Below, piece by piece: positions 43,866 through 52,493 of a stretch of DNA of 64,000 nt. The first letter of the stretch is position 1; each line of letters opens with the position of its first letter. Made by a program: the position numbers and the translations under genes. The stretch comes from Verrucomicrobiota bacterium (lineage in GTDB: Bacteria > Verrucomicrobiota > Verrucomicrobiia > Limisphaerales > JAEYXS01): the NCBI GenBank assembly GCA_023431185.1, contig JAEYXS010000112.1, forward strand, positions 12,952 to 76,951, given 5' to 3'. The notes under the pieces are model-generated. The model ran no database searches. It was not told the DNA's origin and was given only the letters and a program-made list of their open reading frames with translations.

Positions 43866-45107
43866 TCAGGGCATTGGTTTGGTGCGCGCCCGCTCCAGCG
43901 TGGTCTGGTCGAAAACCTTGCCCTCGGCATCCACCGCCTCGGCTTTGATTTGGCCAGACGGATGGAGGGTGATGTGATGGAGATGGCGACGCGGTTCGGC
44001 ATGGGCCAGATACCAGCCCTCTTCCTTGGAAGGCACCGTACGCGTGTTCACGCCCCACGCCCCGTCGCCCAGATACACGATGCCATTCTCCTCATCCCGC
44101 TTGTGCTGGCGCAGCGGATACGTGCGCTTGTAGTTATGATGATCGTTCTCGAATACTGCTGACACCCCGTAACGCTCAAAGTGCGGTATCCAGTTCGTGC
44201 GGATCTCCACCGCCCGCGGACTGTCACTCGGCAGCTTGCCTTTGGTCGCCTTCGCCGTGCCGTAGGCGGGATAATGATAGATGGGAAAAATGAACTGTTG
44301 CTCCGTACGCGCGGCCAGCGTCTTCCCCAACCAGTCCGCCTGCGGTCCTGTAATCGGTTGCGTGTGCCCGGAATCCATCACGATGAAAGAAAGATACTTC
44401 CCGAAATCCAAGGCGTAATAAGAATGTGTCTGCGGCGGGACAAAGAACCCGTAAAAATAAGGTGCCTCTTCCGGAATCTTCCCGTTGTAACCGCCCTTCA
44501 CCTCGTGATTGCCGATGGCCACCACCATGGGGATCAACCGTCCGCCCTTGCCGCGCACGAGTTGTTTCCAGGACTGGAACCAGTCGATCCAGCGTGTCGC
44601 ATCCACACCGTTCGCATACGCCAGATCGCCGCCTAACAATGCAAAGTCCGGGTCCAACTTGCCCGCCTGCCTGTTCATGGCATCCACAAACTCCCGGCTG
44701 TGCATCATGTCGCCGCCCGTCACAAACCGCACTGGACGCTCCAATTTCGCGGGCATGGTGCGGAACTTCTCCACCCCTTTGCTGTCCTTGGGCGCTTTCT
44801 CGCCGAGGTAAAATTCATAACTGGTATCCCCCTTTAATCCAGTCAGTTCCACCCGCCTCACTTGCAAGACCGAGGGCTTCACCTGATGCCGCGTGCCGGT
44901 CTTTAGCAGCCACTCCTCCGCACCGCTGGCCCGATACCACACATTCGTCGGGGTGCCCTCATACAGGCTCACCCAGTTCACCGTCATCGTCGTGGACGGG
45001 TCACGTTGCCAGGTCAGATACAGGCCGATGACATCCGTCTGCGCCATTGCGGACGTGGCCGACAGGTACAAAGATACCAGCACGAGCGCCAAAGTTTTGC
45101 GGAACAT
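43866..45107 (-). CDS. exported purple-acid-phosphatase-like metallophosphoesterase
   Basis: The 413-residue protein has a signal peptide (MFRKTLALVLVSLYLSATSAMAQ) from the ATG at 45107. An N-terminal Fn3-like domain is followed by a calcineurin-like phosphoesterase domain with VTGGDMMHSR, LGGDLAYANG, AIGNHEVKGGY, YHYPAYGT and ENDHHNYKRT metal-binding motifs. It lacks a neighbour that reveals its substrate. It lies 13 bases beyond the PhoD gene on the opposite strand, so two phosphate-releasing enzymes face each other. The frame upstream of 45107 has no similarity. Confidence 0.9.
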   Translation of the reverse strand: MFRKTLALVLVSLYLSATSAMAQTDVIGLYLTWQRDPSTTMTVNWVSLYEGTPTNVWYRASGAEEWLLKTGTRHQVKPSVLQVRRVELTGLKGDTSYEFYLGEKAPKDSKGVEKFRTMPAKLERPVRFVTGGDMMHSREFVDAMNRQAGKLDPDFALLGGDLAYANGVDATRWIDWFQSWKQLVRGKGGRLIPMVVAIGNHEVKGGYNGKIPEEAPYFYGFFVPPQTHSYYALDFGKYLSFIVMDSGHTQPITGPQADWLGKTLAARTEQQFIFPIYHYPAYGTAKATKGKLPSDSPRAVEIRTNWIPHFERYGVSAVFENDHHNYKRTYPLRQHKRDEENGIVYLGDGAWGVNTRTVPSKEEGWYLAHAEPRRHLHHITLHPSGQIKAEAVDAEGKVFDQTTLERARTKPMP

Positions 45108-45181
45108 ATCGCCATTGTGAAAAACTAACCCCTCGCTGGCAACTCTAGTATTAAGGCTTTTCCCGCGCCTCCAAGAAGACA

Positions 45182-45210
45182 TTTACGCCCCGGGAATTAA
45201 GGCGTATAAA
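45182..45210 (+). promoter_or_regulatory. candidate promoter of the esterase gene
   Basis: TTTACG (45182-45187) and TATAAA (45205-45210) are 17 bases apart. They contain a short inverted repeat, TACGCC 45184-45189 / GGCGTA 45201-45206. The predicted transcript starts only about 10 bases before the ATG at 45226, so the leader would be short. Confidence 0.35.
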
Positions 45211-45225
45211 CTTCGGCATATCCCT

Positions 45226-46155
45226 ATGAAAACCCCTGCATTCCCCTCGCCTCTGCTGCTGGCTTTGCTTTTGCCCCTTGCCCTGCTGAATGTCACCGCG
45301 CAGGAAAAGGCCAAAGGCCCCACCAAACCCGCACCTGATCTGGCGGAGGTGAAATACGGTCCACATGCCCGTAATGTGCTCGATCTCTGGAAAGCCAAGT
45401 CCGACCAGCCCACTCCATTGGTGGTTTACATCCACGGCGGCGGCTTCCGCGCTGGCAGCAAAGAATCCCTCTCACCCGCCCTATTGGATGGCTGCCTGAA
45501 AGCGGGCATCTCCGTGATGGCCATCAACTACCGGCTGTCGCCCGAGGTCAGTTTCCCGGCGCACTACATGGACAGCGCCCGCGCCATCCAATTCGCCCGT
45601 TCCAAGGCCAAGGAATGGAATCTCGACCCCAAACGCGTGGCCGCTACCGGTGGTTCCGCGGGTGCCGGCACTTCGCTCTGGATCGGTTTTCACGATGACA
45701 TGGCCGATCCAAAAAATGCCGATCCTGTTCTGCGCGAATCCACCCGGCTCTCTTGCATGGTCGTCGGCGGTGCGCAATCCACCTACGATCCGCGCACCAT
45801 CAAGGAATGGGTCGGAGGCCGCGCTCACGAGCATCCCGCCTTGCCCGACTTTCACGGCGTGAAGCTCGATGAACTCGACTCGCCCAAAGCCCATAAGATC
45901 TACGAGGCCGCCGCGCCCATCAATTATCTGACCAAGAACGATCCGCCCGTGTATGCCTACTACAATGAACCTCGCGGCCCTCTGCCTGCTGATGCCAAGC
46001 CCGGCCAAGGCATCCACCACATCAACTTCGGCCTGAAGCTGAAGGAGCAGATGGACAAGCTCGGCATCGAATGCGTCATCCGCCACACCGACGAGAAAAT
46101 GAACCTAAACGCCGAATCTGTCGCCTTCTTCAAAAAGCATTTCGGGATGAAGTAA
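45226..46155 (+). CDS. exported alpha/beta-hydrolase (esterase/lipase type)
   Basis: The 309-residue protein has a signal peptide (about residues 1-25, ending NVTAQ). The hydrolase core has the oxyanion motif HGGG (70-73) and the nucleophile motif GGSAG with S144. This fits the BD-FAE/HSL-type carboxylesterases common in Verrucomicrobia that remove acyl groups from polysaccharides or small esters. The catalytic His may be in RHTDEKM near the C-terminus. The substrate is unknown. Confidence 0.9.
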   Translation: MKTPAFPSPLLLALLLPLALLNVTAQEKAKGPTKPAPDLAEVKYGPHARNVLDLWKAKSDQPTPLVVYIHGGGFRAGSKESLSPALLDGCLKAGISVMAINYRLSPEVSFPAHYMDSARAIQFARSKAKEWNLDPKRVAATGGSAGAGTSLWIGFHDDMADPKNADPVLRESTRLSCMVVGGAQSTYDPRTIKEWVGGRAHEHPALPDFHGVKLDELDSPKAHKIYEAAAPINYLTKNDPPVYAYYNEPRGPLPADAKPGQGIHHINFGLKLKEQMDKLGIECVIRHTDEKMNLNAESVAFFKKHFGMK

Positions 46156-46214
46156 CCTTACCATCGTCGACCAGCGTTGCAATTTCAGCAGCTAAGACGT
46201 AAGAACTTTGCTCA

Positions 46215-47405
46215 GTGATCAACAAGGAAAAGCCTCGCGAGTTTTTTCGTCAGCACAAGCTGATCTGTTTCGCCATTAGTTTTATCGCGGCTATTCTCCT
46301 GGTTGCACTCACGCGAAACAGCGAACCATCCTATCAAGGAAAGACTGCGAGCGAGTGGCTCAACGTGAAATGGAACGGCCAGGCAGAGTTTGATGCTGCC
46401 TTGGCTGAAAGGAAGATCGCTTTTGATGCAATGGGAAAGAAGGCTGTCATGCACTTCGCCCGAGAACTCTCCGCTGGGGATTCTCTTTTCGAGCAAGCCT
46501 TGGAAAAACTAAACCGAAAATTAGGTCGAACAAAAAAAGGCCAAGCCTCATTTATGGAGAGGAAAATGGCTGCTTCTAATAACTTGCAGTTTCTAGGCAA
46601 CCATAAGCTTGCAGATTTAAGCCCAATCGTGCCGGATTTGATTAAGCTAGCAAACCATCCATCAGCTAAAGTAAGGAACAATTGCTTATCGATACTGGAA
46701 TATTGCCACAGCCACGAAGAGCTTGTGGTGCCAGCCATGAAGAACTTGCTGAACTCAGCGGATGTTGGGACCAGCATCCGTGCTGCTCGTGTTCTGGCTA
46801 ACTACCCATCCAGTTCTGAAATTGCCCGCAATCATTTCAAACACCTGCTCAACCACACCAATTCAGGGGTCTTTTTGCATGTGAGCTTGATTGTCAAAGA
46901 CATCGCTCCTGACCAACGAGCAGCATGGCTTACGCCCTATTATGCACTCCACCTTCGCAACCCTGATTCAGCTTGGCGGACCGATGCTTTACACTCTTTG
47001 ACCATGGCCTACCCGGAGGACAGCGAAAACATGCGCTACGCCACCAATCTGTTACATGACCCTGATCCCAGAGTGCGGGCCGTGGCCATCGATTGTTTTT
47101 CCAAGCTGGCCAACTCCCAGCCGCAATATCTACCCTTGCCAGCCAGTCATGTCTTGGACATCTGCATAACGTCCCTGGATGATTCTTCGGAATATCTCCG
47201 CAATGAAGCATTGATTGAGATCGCTCACACATGGGAAAGCAAAGCGACCAACGCGCTGTCCAAGCTGGAGCAACTGTATAAATCCCCTACTAACTTCAGT
47301 GGCGGGATATTCAATCGGGCTGAAATCGGCAAGATTATCCAACGCATCTCCCCCGAGAAAGCCAAGGAATTGGGCATCGGCAGCCCCGGCGGAACTTTAC
47401 CCTGA
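46215..47405 (+). CDS. HEAT-repeat protein with N-terminal membrane anchor
   Basis: The 396-residue protein starts at GTG and has one N-terminal membrane helix (LICFAISFIAAILLVAL), a YQGKTASEWL motif, and HEAT-like helical repeats (LANHPSAKVRNNCLSILEY, LLNSADVGTSIRAARVLANY, LLHDPDPRVRAVAIDCFSKL, SLDDSSEYLRNEALIEIA). It probably serves as a protein-protein scaffold at the membrane. The gene is visibly more A/T-rich than its neighbours in the first half, which may indicate transfer or relaxed selection. Confidence 0.8.
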   Translation: MINKEKPREFFRQHKLICFAISFIAAILLVALTRNSEPSYQGKTASEWLNVKWNGQAEFDAALAERKIAFDAMGKKAVMHFARELSAGDSLFEQALEKLNRKLGRTKKGQASFMERKMAASNNLQFLGNHKLADLSPIVPDLIKLANHPSAKVRNNCLSILEYCHSHEELVVPAMKNLLNSADVGTSIRAARVLANYPSSSEIARNHFKHLLNHTNSGVFLHVSLIVKDIAPDQRAAWLTPYYALHLRNPDSAWRTDALHSLTMAYPEDSENMRYATNLLHDPDPRVRAVAIDCFSKLANSQPQYLPLPASHVLDICITSLDDSSEYLRNEALIEIAHTWESKATNALSKLEQLYKSPTNFSGGIFNRAEIGKIIQRISPEKAKELGIGSPGGTLP

Positions 47406-47412
47406 AGCACTG

Positions 47413-48099
47413 ATGGAACTCGCCTTCGTAAACGAAAACATCCCGCTGGAAATCCATCACAACCGCAAGGCCCGCCGCTACCTGCTGCGCATCCGCCCGG
47501 ACGGCACCTTGCGCGTGACCATCCCGCGCTACGGCAACCGCGAGGAAGCGATGCGTTTCGTCACCCGTCAGAACGCCTGGATCATCAAAAATCGGGCGCG
47601 TGCCTTGGCGCGCATCACCATAGTGCAACCTTTGGTGAACGGCTCGCTCCTTTGGTATCGTGGTGAGAAAACACCGCTGCAAGTTCACACCCACGATTCC
47701 CTCCACGCGCTCCACTTCGGCGATCAAATGGCGAGCAGCAGACTCGCCCGAGAAGATTGGCGGCCCCTGATAAACCAGCATCTGCGCACCCTCGCAACGG
47801 CAGAATTGCCTCCGCTAGTCAAAGCGCTGGCACGGCAGCATGGCTTGGAAGTGAAGCATGTCTCCATCCGCGACCAGAAATCCCGCTGGGGCTCCTGCTC
47901 CGCCCGCAAGACCATCTCGCTCAACTGGCGATTGATCCAAGCTCCGCCTTTCGTGTTAGATTACGTCATCATCCACGAACTCATGCACTTGAAAGAAATG
48001 AATCATTCCGCCCGCTTCTGGCATTACGTCGCTCAAGCTTTTCCCCGCCATAAGGAAGCGGAGCAATGGCTGAAAGAATTCGGCAAGGAATTGCGCTGA
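47413..48099 (+). CDS. YgjP/WLM-type metallopeptidase (DUF45)
   Basis: The 228-residue protein has the zincin motif HELMH (188-192) with a third ligand H198 (MNHSARFW), preceded by VSIRDQKSRWGSCSARKTISLNWRL, the signature of YgjP-like metallohydrolases. The start ATG at 47413 lies 7 bases after the HEAT gene stop, so the two may be cotranscribed; the frame runs further upstream without similarity. The family is related to the WSS1/SprT proteases that process DNA-protein crosslinks, but this role is not shown for YgjP. Confidence 0.9.
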   Translation: MELAFVNENIPLEIHHNRKARRYLLRIRPDGTLRVTIPRYGNREEAMRFVTRQNAWIIKNRARALARITIVQPLVNGSLLWYRGEKTPLQVHTHDSLHALHFGDQMASSRLAREDWRPLINQHLRTLATAELPPLVKALARQHGLEVKHVSIRDQKSRWGSCSARKTISLNWRLIQAPPFVLDYVIIHELMHLKEMNHSARFWHYVAQAFPRHKEAEQWLKEFGKELR

Positions 48100-48103
48100 C
48101 TCC

Positions 48104-48159
48104 TTACGCATCACGCATTACGGGTTAGTCATAATTCGTAATGCGTGATACGTGACAAA
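48104..48159. repeat. heptamer array forming a 17-bp imperfect inverted repeat
   Basis: Read in 7-base steps the sequence is TTACGCA, TCACGCA, TTACGGG, TTAGTCA, TAATTCG, TAATGCG, TGATACG, TGACAAA. The left half (48106-48122) and right half (48137-48153) pair at 16 of 17 positions around a 14-base loop. It is intergenic, just after the metallopeptidase gene. It may act as a terminator or processing hairpin, or be a small mobile element. Confidence 0.6.
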
Positions 48160-48222
48160 AATCCCCTATCCACGCCTCTTTTGCTTTTCAGGCACACACG
48201 AAACAGGTATCAAAACCCGCAC

Positions 48223-49701
48223 ATGAGTCTCCACGAGGAATTTCTGGATATGGCCGGGTCATCCCTGACCCGCACCGCAATCTTTTGGGGTGATGAAAAG
48301 ATCTCTTACGCCAAGATGTTGGCGCAGGTGCGCGCCTTGAGCCTGCGTCTGCGTCAGGAGTTAGGCCTGCAATCCGGCGACCGCGTCGCTGTCTGGTTGA
48401 AGAACTGCCCGGAGTTTCCCGTGGCCTTGTTCGGCTCCTGGCACGCCGGTGGCGTGGTGGTGATGATCAATAATTTTCTGAAACCGGATGAGGTGTCCTA
48501 CATCTTGAAAGATTCCGGCGCCAAGATCGTCATCACCGACCACAGCCTCACGGACAATCAGACCAAGCTGAAGGCGCTGCTGCCGGACATCCGGTATCTC
48601 TACGTGGAAGATTTCACCGCGAGTGAAGATGACTCCATCGAGCCGGTACGCCGCCAGAAAAACGAACTGGCCGCCCTGCTCTACACTTCGGGCACCACGG
48701 GTCGCCCGAAAGGGGCCATGCTCACGCACGGCAATTTCCTGGCCAATGTCCGCAGTTGCGTGAAGTGCCTGGAGATGACGGAGGAGGACCGCATCGTTGT
48801 CATGCTGCCACAGTTTCACAGCTTCATGTTCACGGTAGGCACCTTGCTGCCTTTGCTTGGCGGCGCGAGCATCGTGCTGGTGAAATCCCTGCACCCGATG
48901 AAGCATGTGTTGGAAGAAATTCTACGGCATCGCAGCACCGTCTTACCCGCTGTGCCGCAGATCCATCGCGCACTGGCCTCCTTACCGCCGGGTGTGGAAT
49001 TGAATCTACGCCTGTGCGTCAGTGGTGGTGCGCCCTTGCCGCTCGAAGTGCTGCACCAGTTCCAGCAACGCTTCCCGAAGATCAAGTTCCTTGAAGGTTA
49101 CGGCCCCACCGAAAGCAGCCCGGTAGCCACGGTGAATCCCATCAACGGCCCGCAAAAGCCCGGCTCCGTCGGTATCGCCATACCTGAAGTGGAGCTCAGC
49201 ATCCGAGATGAGCAAGGCAATGCCCTGCCGCCGGGTGTGACCGGCGAGATCTGCATCAAGGGCCCCAACGTGATGCAAGGCTACTGGAAACAGCCCGAAG
49301 AGACGGCAGCTACCTTGCGCAACGGCTGGCTCTACACCGGTGATGTCGGCCATCGCGATGCGGATAATTTCTACTACATCACGGACCGAAAGAAGGACAT
49401 GTTGCTGGTGAACGGCATCAACGTCTATCCGCGAGAGATCGAGGAGGTCATCTATAAATTCCCCGGCATCAAGGAAGCGGCCGTCATCGGCAAACCTGAC
49501 CCGCGCAAAGGCGAGCAACCCGTCGCCTTTGTCACCCTGAACGAAGGTGTGACGCTGGATGACAAAGCCTTGCTCGCTTTCATCCGTGAGAAGATGGCGG
49601 ATTACAAGGTACCGCGCAAAGTCGTGGTCTTGCCTGCCCTACCCCGCAACGCGACCGGCAAAATCCTCAAGACGGAACTGAGAACTGTGCCGGTGGAATA
49701 G
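48223..49701 (+). CDS. AMP-dependent acyl-CoA synthetase (long-chain fatty acid-CoA ligase type)
   Basis: The 492-residue enzyme is an ANL-superfamily adenylating protein with YTSGTTGRPKGAMLTHGN (P-loop), GYGPTESSPV, TGDVGHRDADNFYYITDRKKDMLL and a C-terminal lysine segment GKILKTEL. It activates a carboxylic acid as the acyl-AMP and probably transfers it to CoA. It is fairly short and has no signal peptide. The substrate is not clear; fatty acids are likely. The start at 48223 (MSLHEEF) is taken; the frame upstream is not family-like. Confidence 0.9.
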   Translation: MSLHEEFLDMAGSSLTRTAIFWGDEKISYAKMLAQVRALSLRLRQELGLQSGDRVAVWLKNCPEFPVALFGSWHAGGVVVMINNFLKPDEVSYILKDSGAKIVITDHSLTDNQTKLKALLPDIRYLYVEDFTASEDDSIEPVRRQKNELAALLYTSGTTGRPKGAMLTHGNFLANVRSCVKCLEMTEEDRIVVMLPQFHSFMFTVGTLLPLLGGASIVLVKSLHPMKHVLEEILRHRSTVLPAVPQIHRALASLPPGVELNLRLCVSGGAPLPLEVLHQFQQRFPKIKFLEGYGPTESSPVATVNPINGPQKPGSVGIAIPEVELSIRDEQGNALPPGVTGEICIKGPNVMQGYWKQPEETAATLRNGWLYTGDVGHRDADNFYYITDRKKDMLLVNGINVYPREIEEVIYKFPGIKEAAVIGKPDPRKGEQPVAFVTLNEGVTLDDKALLAFIREKMADYKVPRKVVVLPALPRNATGKILKTELRTVPVE

Positions 49702-49747
49702 GTCTTTCACTGGACAAATCGCCACCACCCCTGCAACCTCCCGCGCC

Positions 49748-50353
49748 GTGAAACAACAGACGATTGTCACCTTGGATTTGGAAGGCGTTTTGGTTCCTGA
49801 GATCTGGATCGCCGTCGCCGAAAAGACGAAGATCCCCGAACTGCGCCGCACCACGCGCGATGAGCCGGATTACGACAAGCTCATGCGTGGTCGTCTGGAG
49901 ATTTTGGACCGCCATGGCCTGAAGCTCGCAGACATCCAGGAAGTCATCGGCACGCTCAGTCCCCTGCCCGGCGGCAAGGAGTTCCTTGACGAACTGCGCT
50001 CACTCACCCAGGCCATCATCCTTTCAGACACGTTTGAAGAATTTGCCCAGCCGCTCATGCGCCAGCTTGGCTGGCCGACCATCCTTTGCCATAAACTCGA
50101 GGTGAAGGATGGGCGCATCGTGAACTACAAGCTGCGCCAGGATAACCAGAAGCAGAAGGCCGTGGCCGCGCTCAAGAACCTGAACTACAAAGTCATCGCC
50201 GCCGGGGATTCGTTCAACGACACGACGATGCTGGGTGAAGCCCACGTGGGTTTCCTCTTCCATTCGCCGGAGAACATCAAGAAACAGTTCCCTCAGTTCA
50301 AAGCAGTGGATGAGTATGCCGACCTGATGAAACTCATCCGTGCCCAACTCTAA
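49748..50353 (+). CDS. thrH: ThrH-type phosphoserine phosphatase/homoserine phosphotransferase
   Basis: This 201-residue HAD protein has the nucleophile motif DLEGVL (D10), the threonine-free LSDTFEEF motif II, and motif III/IV GDSFNDTTML, all matching ThrH, which can dephosphorylate phosphoserine and transfer phosphate to homoserine. Length equals ThrH. A GTG is used as start codon (49748). It lies 46 bases after the acyl-CoA synthetase; the link, if any, is unclear. Confidence 0.9.
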   Translation: MKQQTIVTLDLEGVLVPEIWIAVAEKTKIPELRRTTRDEPDYDKLMRGRLEILDRHGLKLADIQEVIGTLSPLPGGKEFLDELRSLTQAIILSDTFEEFAQPLMRQLGWPTILCHKLEVKDGRIVNYKLRQDNQKQKAVAALKNLNYKVIAAGDSFNDTTMLGEAHVGFLFHSPENIKKQFPQFKAVDEYADLMKLIRAQL

Positions 50354-50473
50354 GCCAAATTTTGATCGAGTTTTGGTGCCCGTTTTAACCCTGAAAAACA
50401 GCCAGATTTTCCGGGACAACGCTTTACAGAAATTTGTGCGCACCTTAGCCTCCCGCAGTTGCAGGGTATCGCC

Positions 50474-52483
50474 ATGAATCAGCCAGTCGAATCCATTCCT
50501 GCGGGCTTTGCCGGGCTCAAGCCCAAGCCATTGCCCAGCTTTGAGAATAGCGGCGATGTCTTTTGGCACAAGTTGGGGCGGGCCAGCATCGATTTCGCGG
50601 CACTGCAAGATTCAGAGGACGATCACGGCACCCGTGTCCAGCTCCGCTCACCGGAGAAGCCTTGGTATCGGGAGCTGGCGGCAGATTCACGATTTGGGGA
50701 TATCCGCTGGTTCAAGGATCCTACTGGGCGAATGCTGCCGACCAACCGCCAAGGTCACCCGGACTTCAAGCAGGTCTTTATTGGTTACCCTGAGATACCA
50801 GTGGAGGGCCAAGGCGATGAGCTTGGCGAGATTTTCACCGAAGCGGCAGATACCGTAGTCCTGCGGCGGGGCGCACAAGGCATCGAAGTGCTGCTGATCC
50901 AAAGGGCCTCCGGCTATTTCGCCCTGCCGGGCGGCATCCGCACCCAGATCGGCGAAGAGCCTCTCTATTTAATCGACGCCGAGGGCGTATATTGCCAGCG
51001 CCCCTGCGCGAAAGAAAGCGCGGCAGAAACCGCCCGCCGGGTCTTGCAGCAAAAGGCCGGCATTGAACTGCCGGCGGAAGCGTTCCAGCACGTGGTTTAT
51101 TCCGGCATCGTGGACGATATACGGAACTCCAGCGGGGCCGCGATGTACAGCACGGTATTTGCCCATGTGGACGAGCAGAACGGCATCAAGACGACCGCGC
51201 AGGTGCTCAGCGGCCTGGTGGCACCCTTTGTGCCCTTGCGCGAACTGCTCGACAACCATAGCGAACCTACCTTGGGCGGACTGTGGGGCAGCCACGCCTA
51301 TTGCTTGAAGCAAGCTTTGTGGCATGAATATGTGACCCAGCCGGCTCGCTTCAACGCCCTGACCGAGGAGGATCGCAACACTCTGCGTGAGGTACTGGCG
51401 TATGACCCCTTGGACACCCTGCTGGACGATGAGGTGGCCTATGCCGCGCAAAACCAATGGGCCAGCGTGCAGTGGAATCATCGTCTCCCCTGGCCCGTGC
51501 GCGGGCCGCTGATGTCCCCTCTGGAGGGCGGCGATCTTTTGACCGGGATGGAGAAACTGCAAGGCCATCTCGGTTTGGTCCCGGCTTGGATAATGAAAAA
51601 GGCCCGGCGCTTGCCGAGTTATTCCATTGATGAACTGATCTCCGACCTGGAGTTGCACCGGGACAACCACTCGGACATCCCCGAGCATATCAATTTCCGC
51701 TATCTTGAGGCATTGAAGCGGGAGGATCCGCAACGCATCCGCAAGTGGATGCATTACCTAGGCAAGGAAGCCTTTGAGGCGAACCGCATCTGGGTGCGCA
51801 GTGCGATCGCCGTGCTGAAACGGCTGGGCATCGACAAGAAACAACTGGGCTCGCTGTATACCGGTGGCGCTTCGCTGGAAAGCCTGCTGGAACTCAAACG
51901 GCAGATGATGGCCGTGGAAGGCGCGCGTTCCATACCGGAACTGGTCCTGATGCTGGCCGAGAACGAGCAGGTAAACGACTTCATGGTCGGTTCCCACGCC
52001 GCCTGGCGGGAAGGCACCTACAGCAAGACCATCCAACCCGGGCAAATCACCGCCAATCCCTATCGCACCGGCGAACGGACGGCGGTCATCCGCAAACAAG
52101 TGAACGAACTCGGTGAGAGGATCATGCTGGAACTTCAGGCTTTGCCGCAACAGGACCCGGCATTAAGCGAAGCCGATCTGGCCAGCCGCGCTTCAAAAAC
52201 CATCAACACGAACGTCAATAAACTGCGCCAGGAAATGGAGGCCAGCCCCACTCCTTCCGGAGCTCAAACTTTTGCCCTCATGTTGCAGATCGGCAAGATG
52301 CTCGGCGAACTGGCTTCGGAGAGGAACCTGCTGCCGGCTTTCCGCACCCAACTGCACAACCAGATTGGCGACCTGGTTTATGTGGTGAAAATGGATGCCA
52401 ATTCGGCGGTGATTTCCGGCATCCTCAACGCTGCCCGCAAGCAAGGGGCACGTCTGAAATACAAGATCGAGCCGGAGCAATAG
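50474..52483 (+). CDS. large protein with degenerate NUDT9/TRPM2-like Nudix domain and novel C-terminal region
   Basis: The 669-residue protein starts at ATG 50474. Residues about 60-285 align by eye with the NUDT9/TRPM2 Nudix fold: YPEIP (105-109), DTVVLRR, FALPGG (149-154), and VVYSGIVDDIRNSSGAAMYS (207-226), the last closely matching NUDT9 (DDPRNTDNAW). In the Nudix helix, E181 and R189 and the Gly-Ile at 196-197 are kept, but the E-x2-E-E glutamates are V190, Q193 and K194. This resembles human TRPM2, whose domain binds but does not cleave ADP-ribose. An insertion of about 20 residues follows PGG. Residues about 300-669 are mostly helical, with no recognised domain. It may sense an ADP-ribose-type ligand; this is inference. 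Confidence 0.8.
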   Translation: MNQPVESIPAGFAGLKPKPLPSFENSGDVFWHKLGRASIDFAALQDSEDDHGTRVQLRSPEKPWYRELAADSRFGDIRWFKDPTGRMLPTNRQGHPDFKQVFIGYPEIPVEGQGDELGEIFTEAADTVVLRRGAQGIEVLLIQRASGYFALPGGIRTQIGEEPLYLIDAEGVYCQRPCAKESAAETARRVLQQKAGIELPAEAFQHVVYSGIVDDIRNSSGAAMYSTVFAHVDEQNGIKTTAQVLSGLVAPFVPLRELLDNHSEPTLGGLWGSHAYCLKQALWHEYVTQPARFNALTEEDRNTLREVLAYDPLDTLLDDEVAYAAQNQWASVQWNHRLPWPVRGPLMSPLEGGDLLTGMEKLQGHLGLVPAWIMKKARRLPSYSIDELISDLELHRDNHSDIPEHINFRYLEALKREDPQRIRKWMHYLGKEAFEANRIWVRSAIAVLKRLGIDKKQLGSLYTGGASLESLLELKRQMMAVEGARSIPELVLMLAENEQVNDFMVGSHAAWREGTYSKTIQPGQITANPYRTGERTAVIRKQVNELGERIMLELQALPQQDPALSEADLASRASKTINTNVNKLRQEMEASPTPSGAQTFALMLQIGKMLGELASERNLLPAFRTQLHNQIGDLVYVVKMDANSAVISGILNAARKQGARLKYKIEPEQ

Positions 52484-52493
52484 CAGCCGGGAG

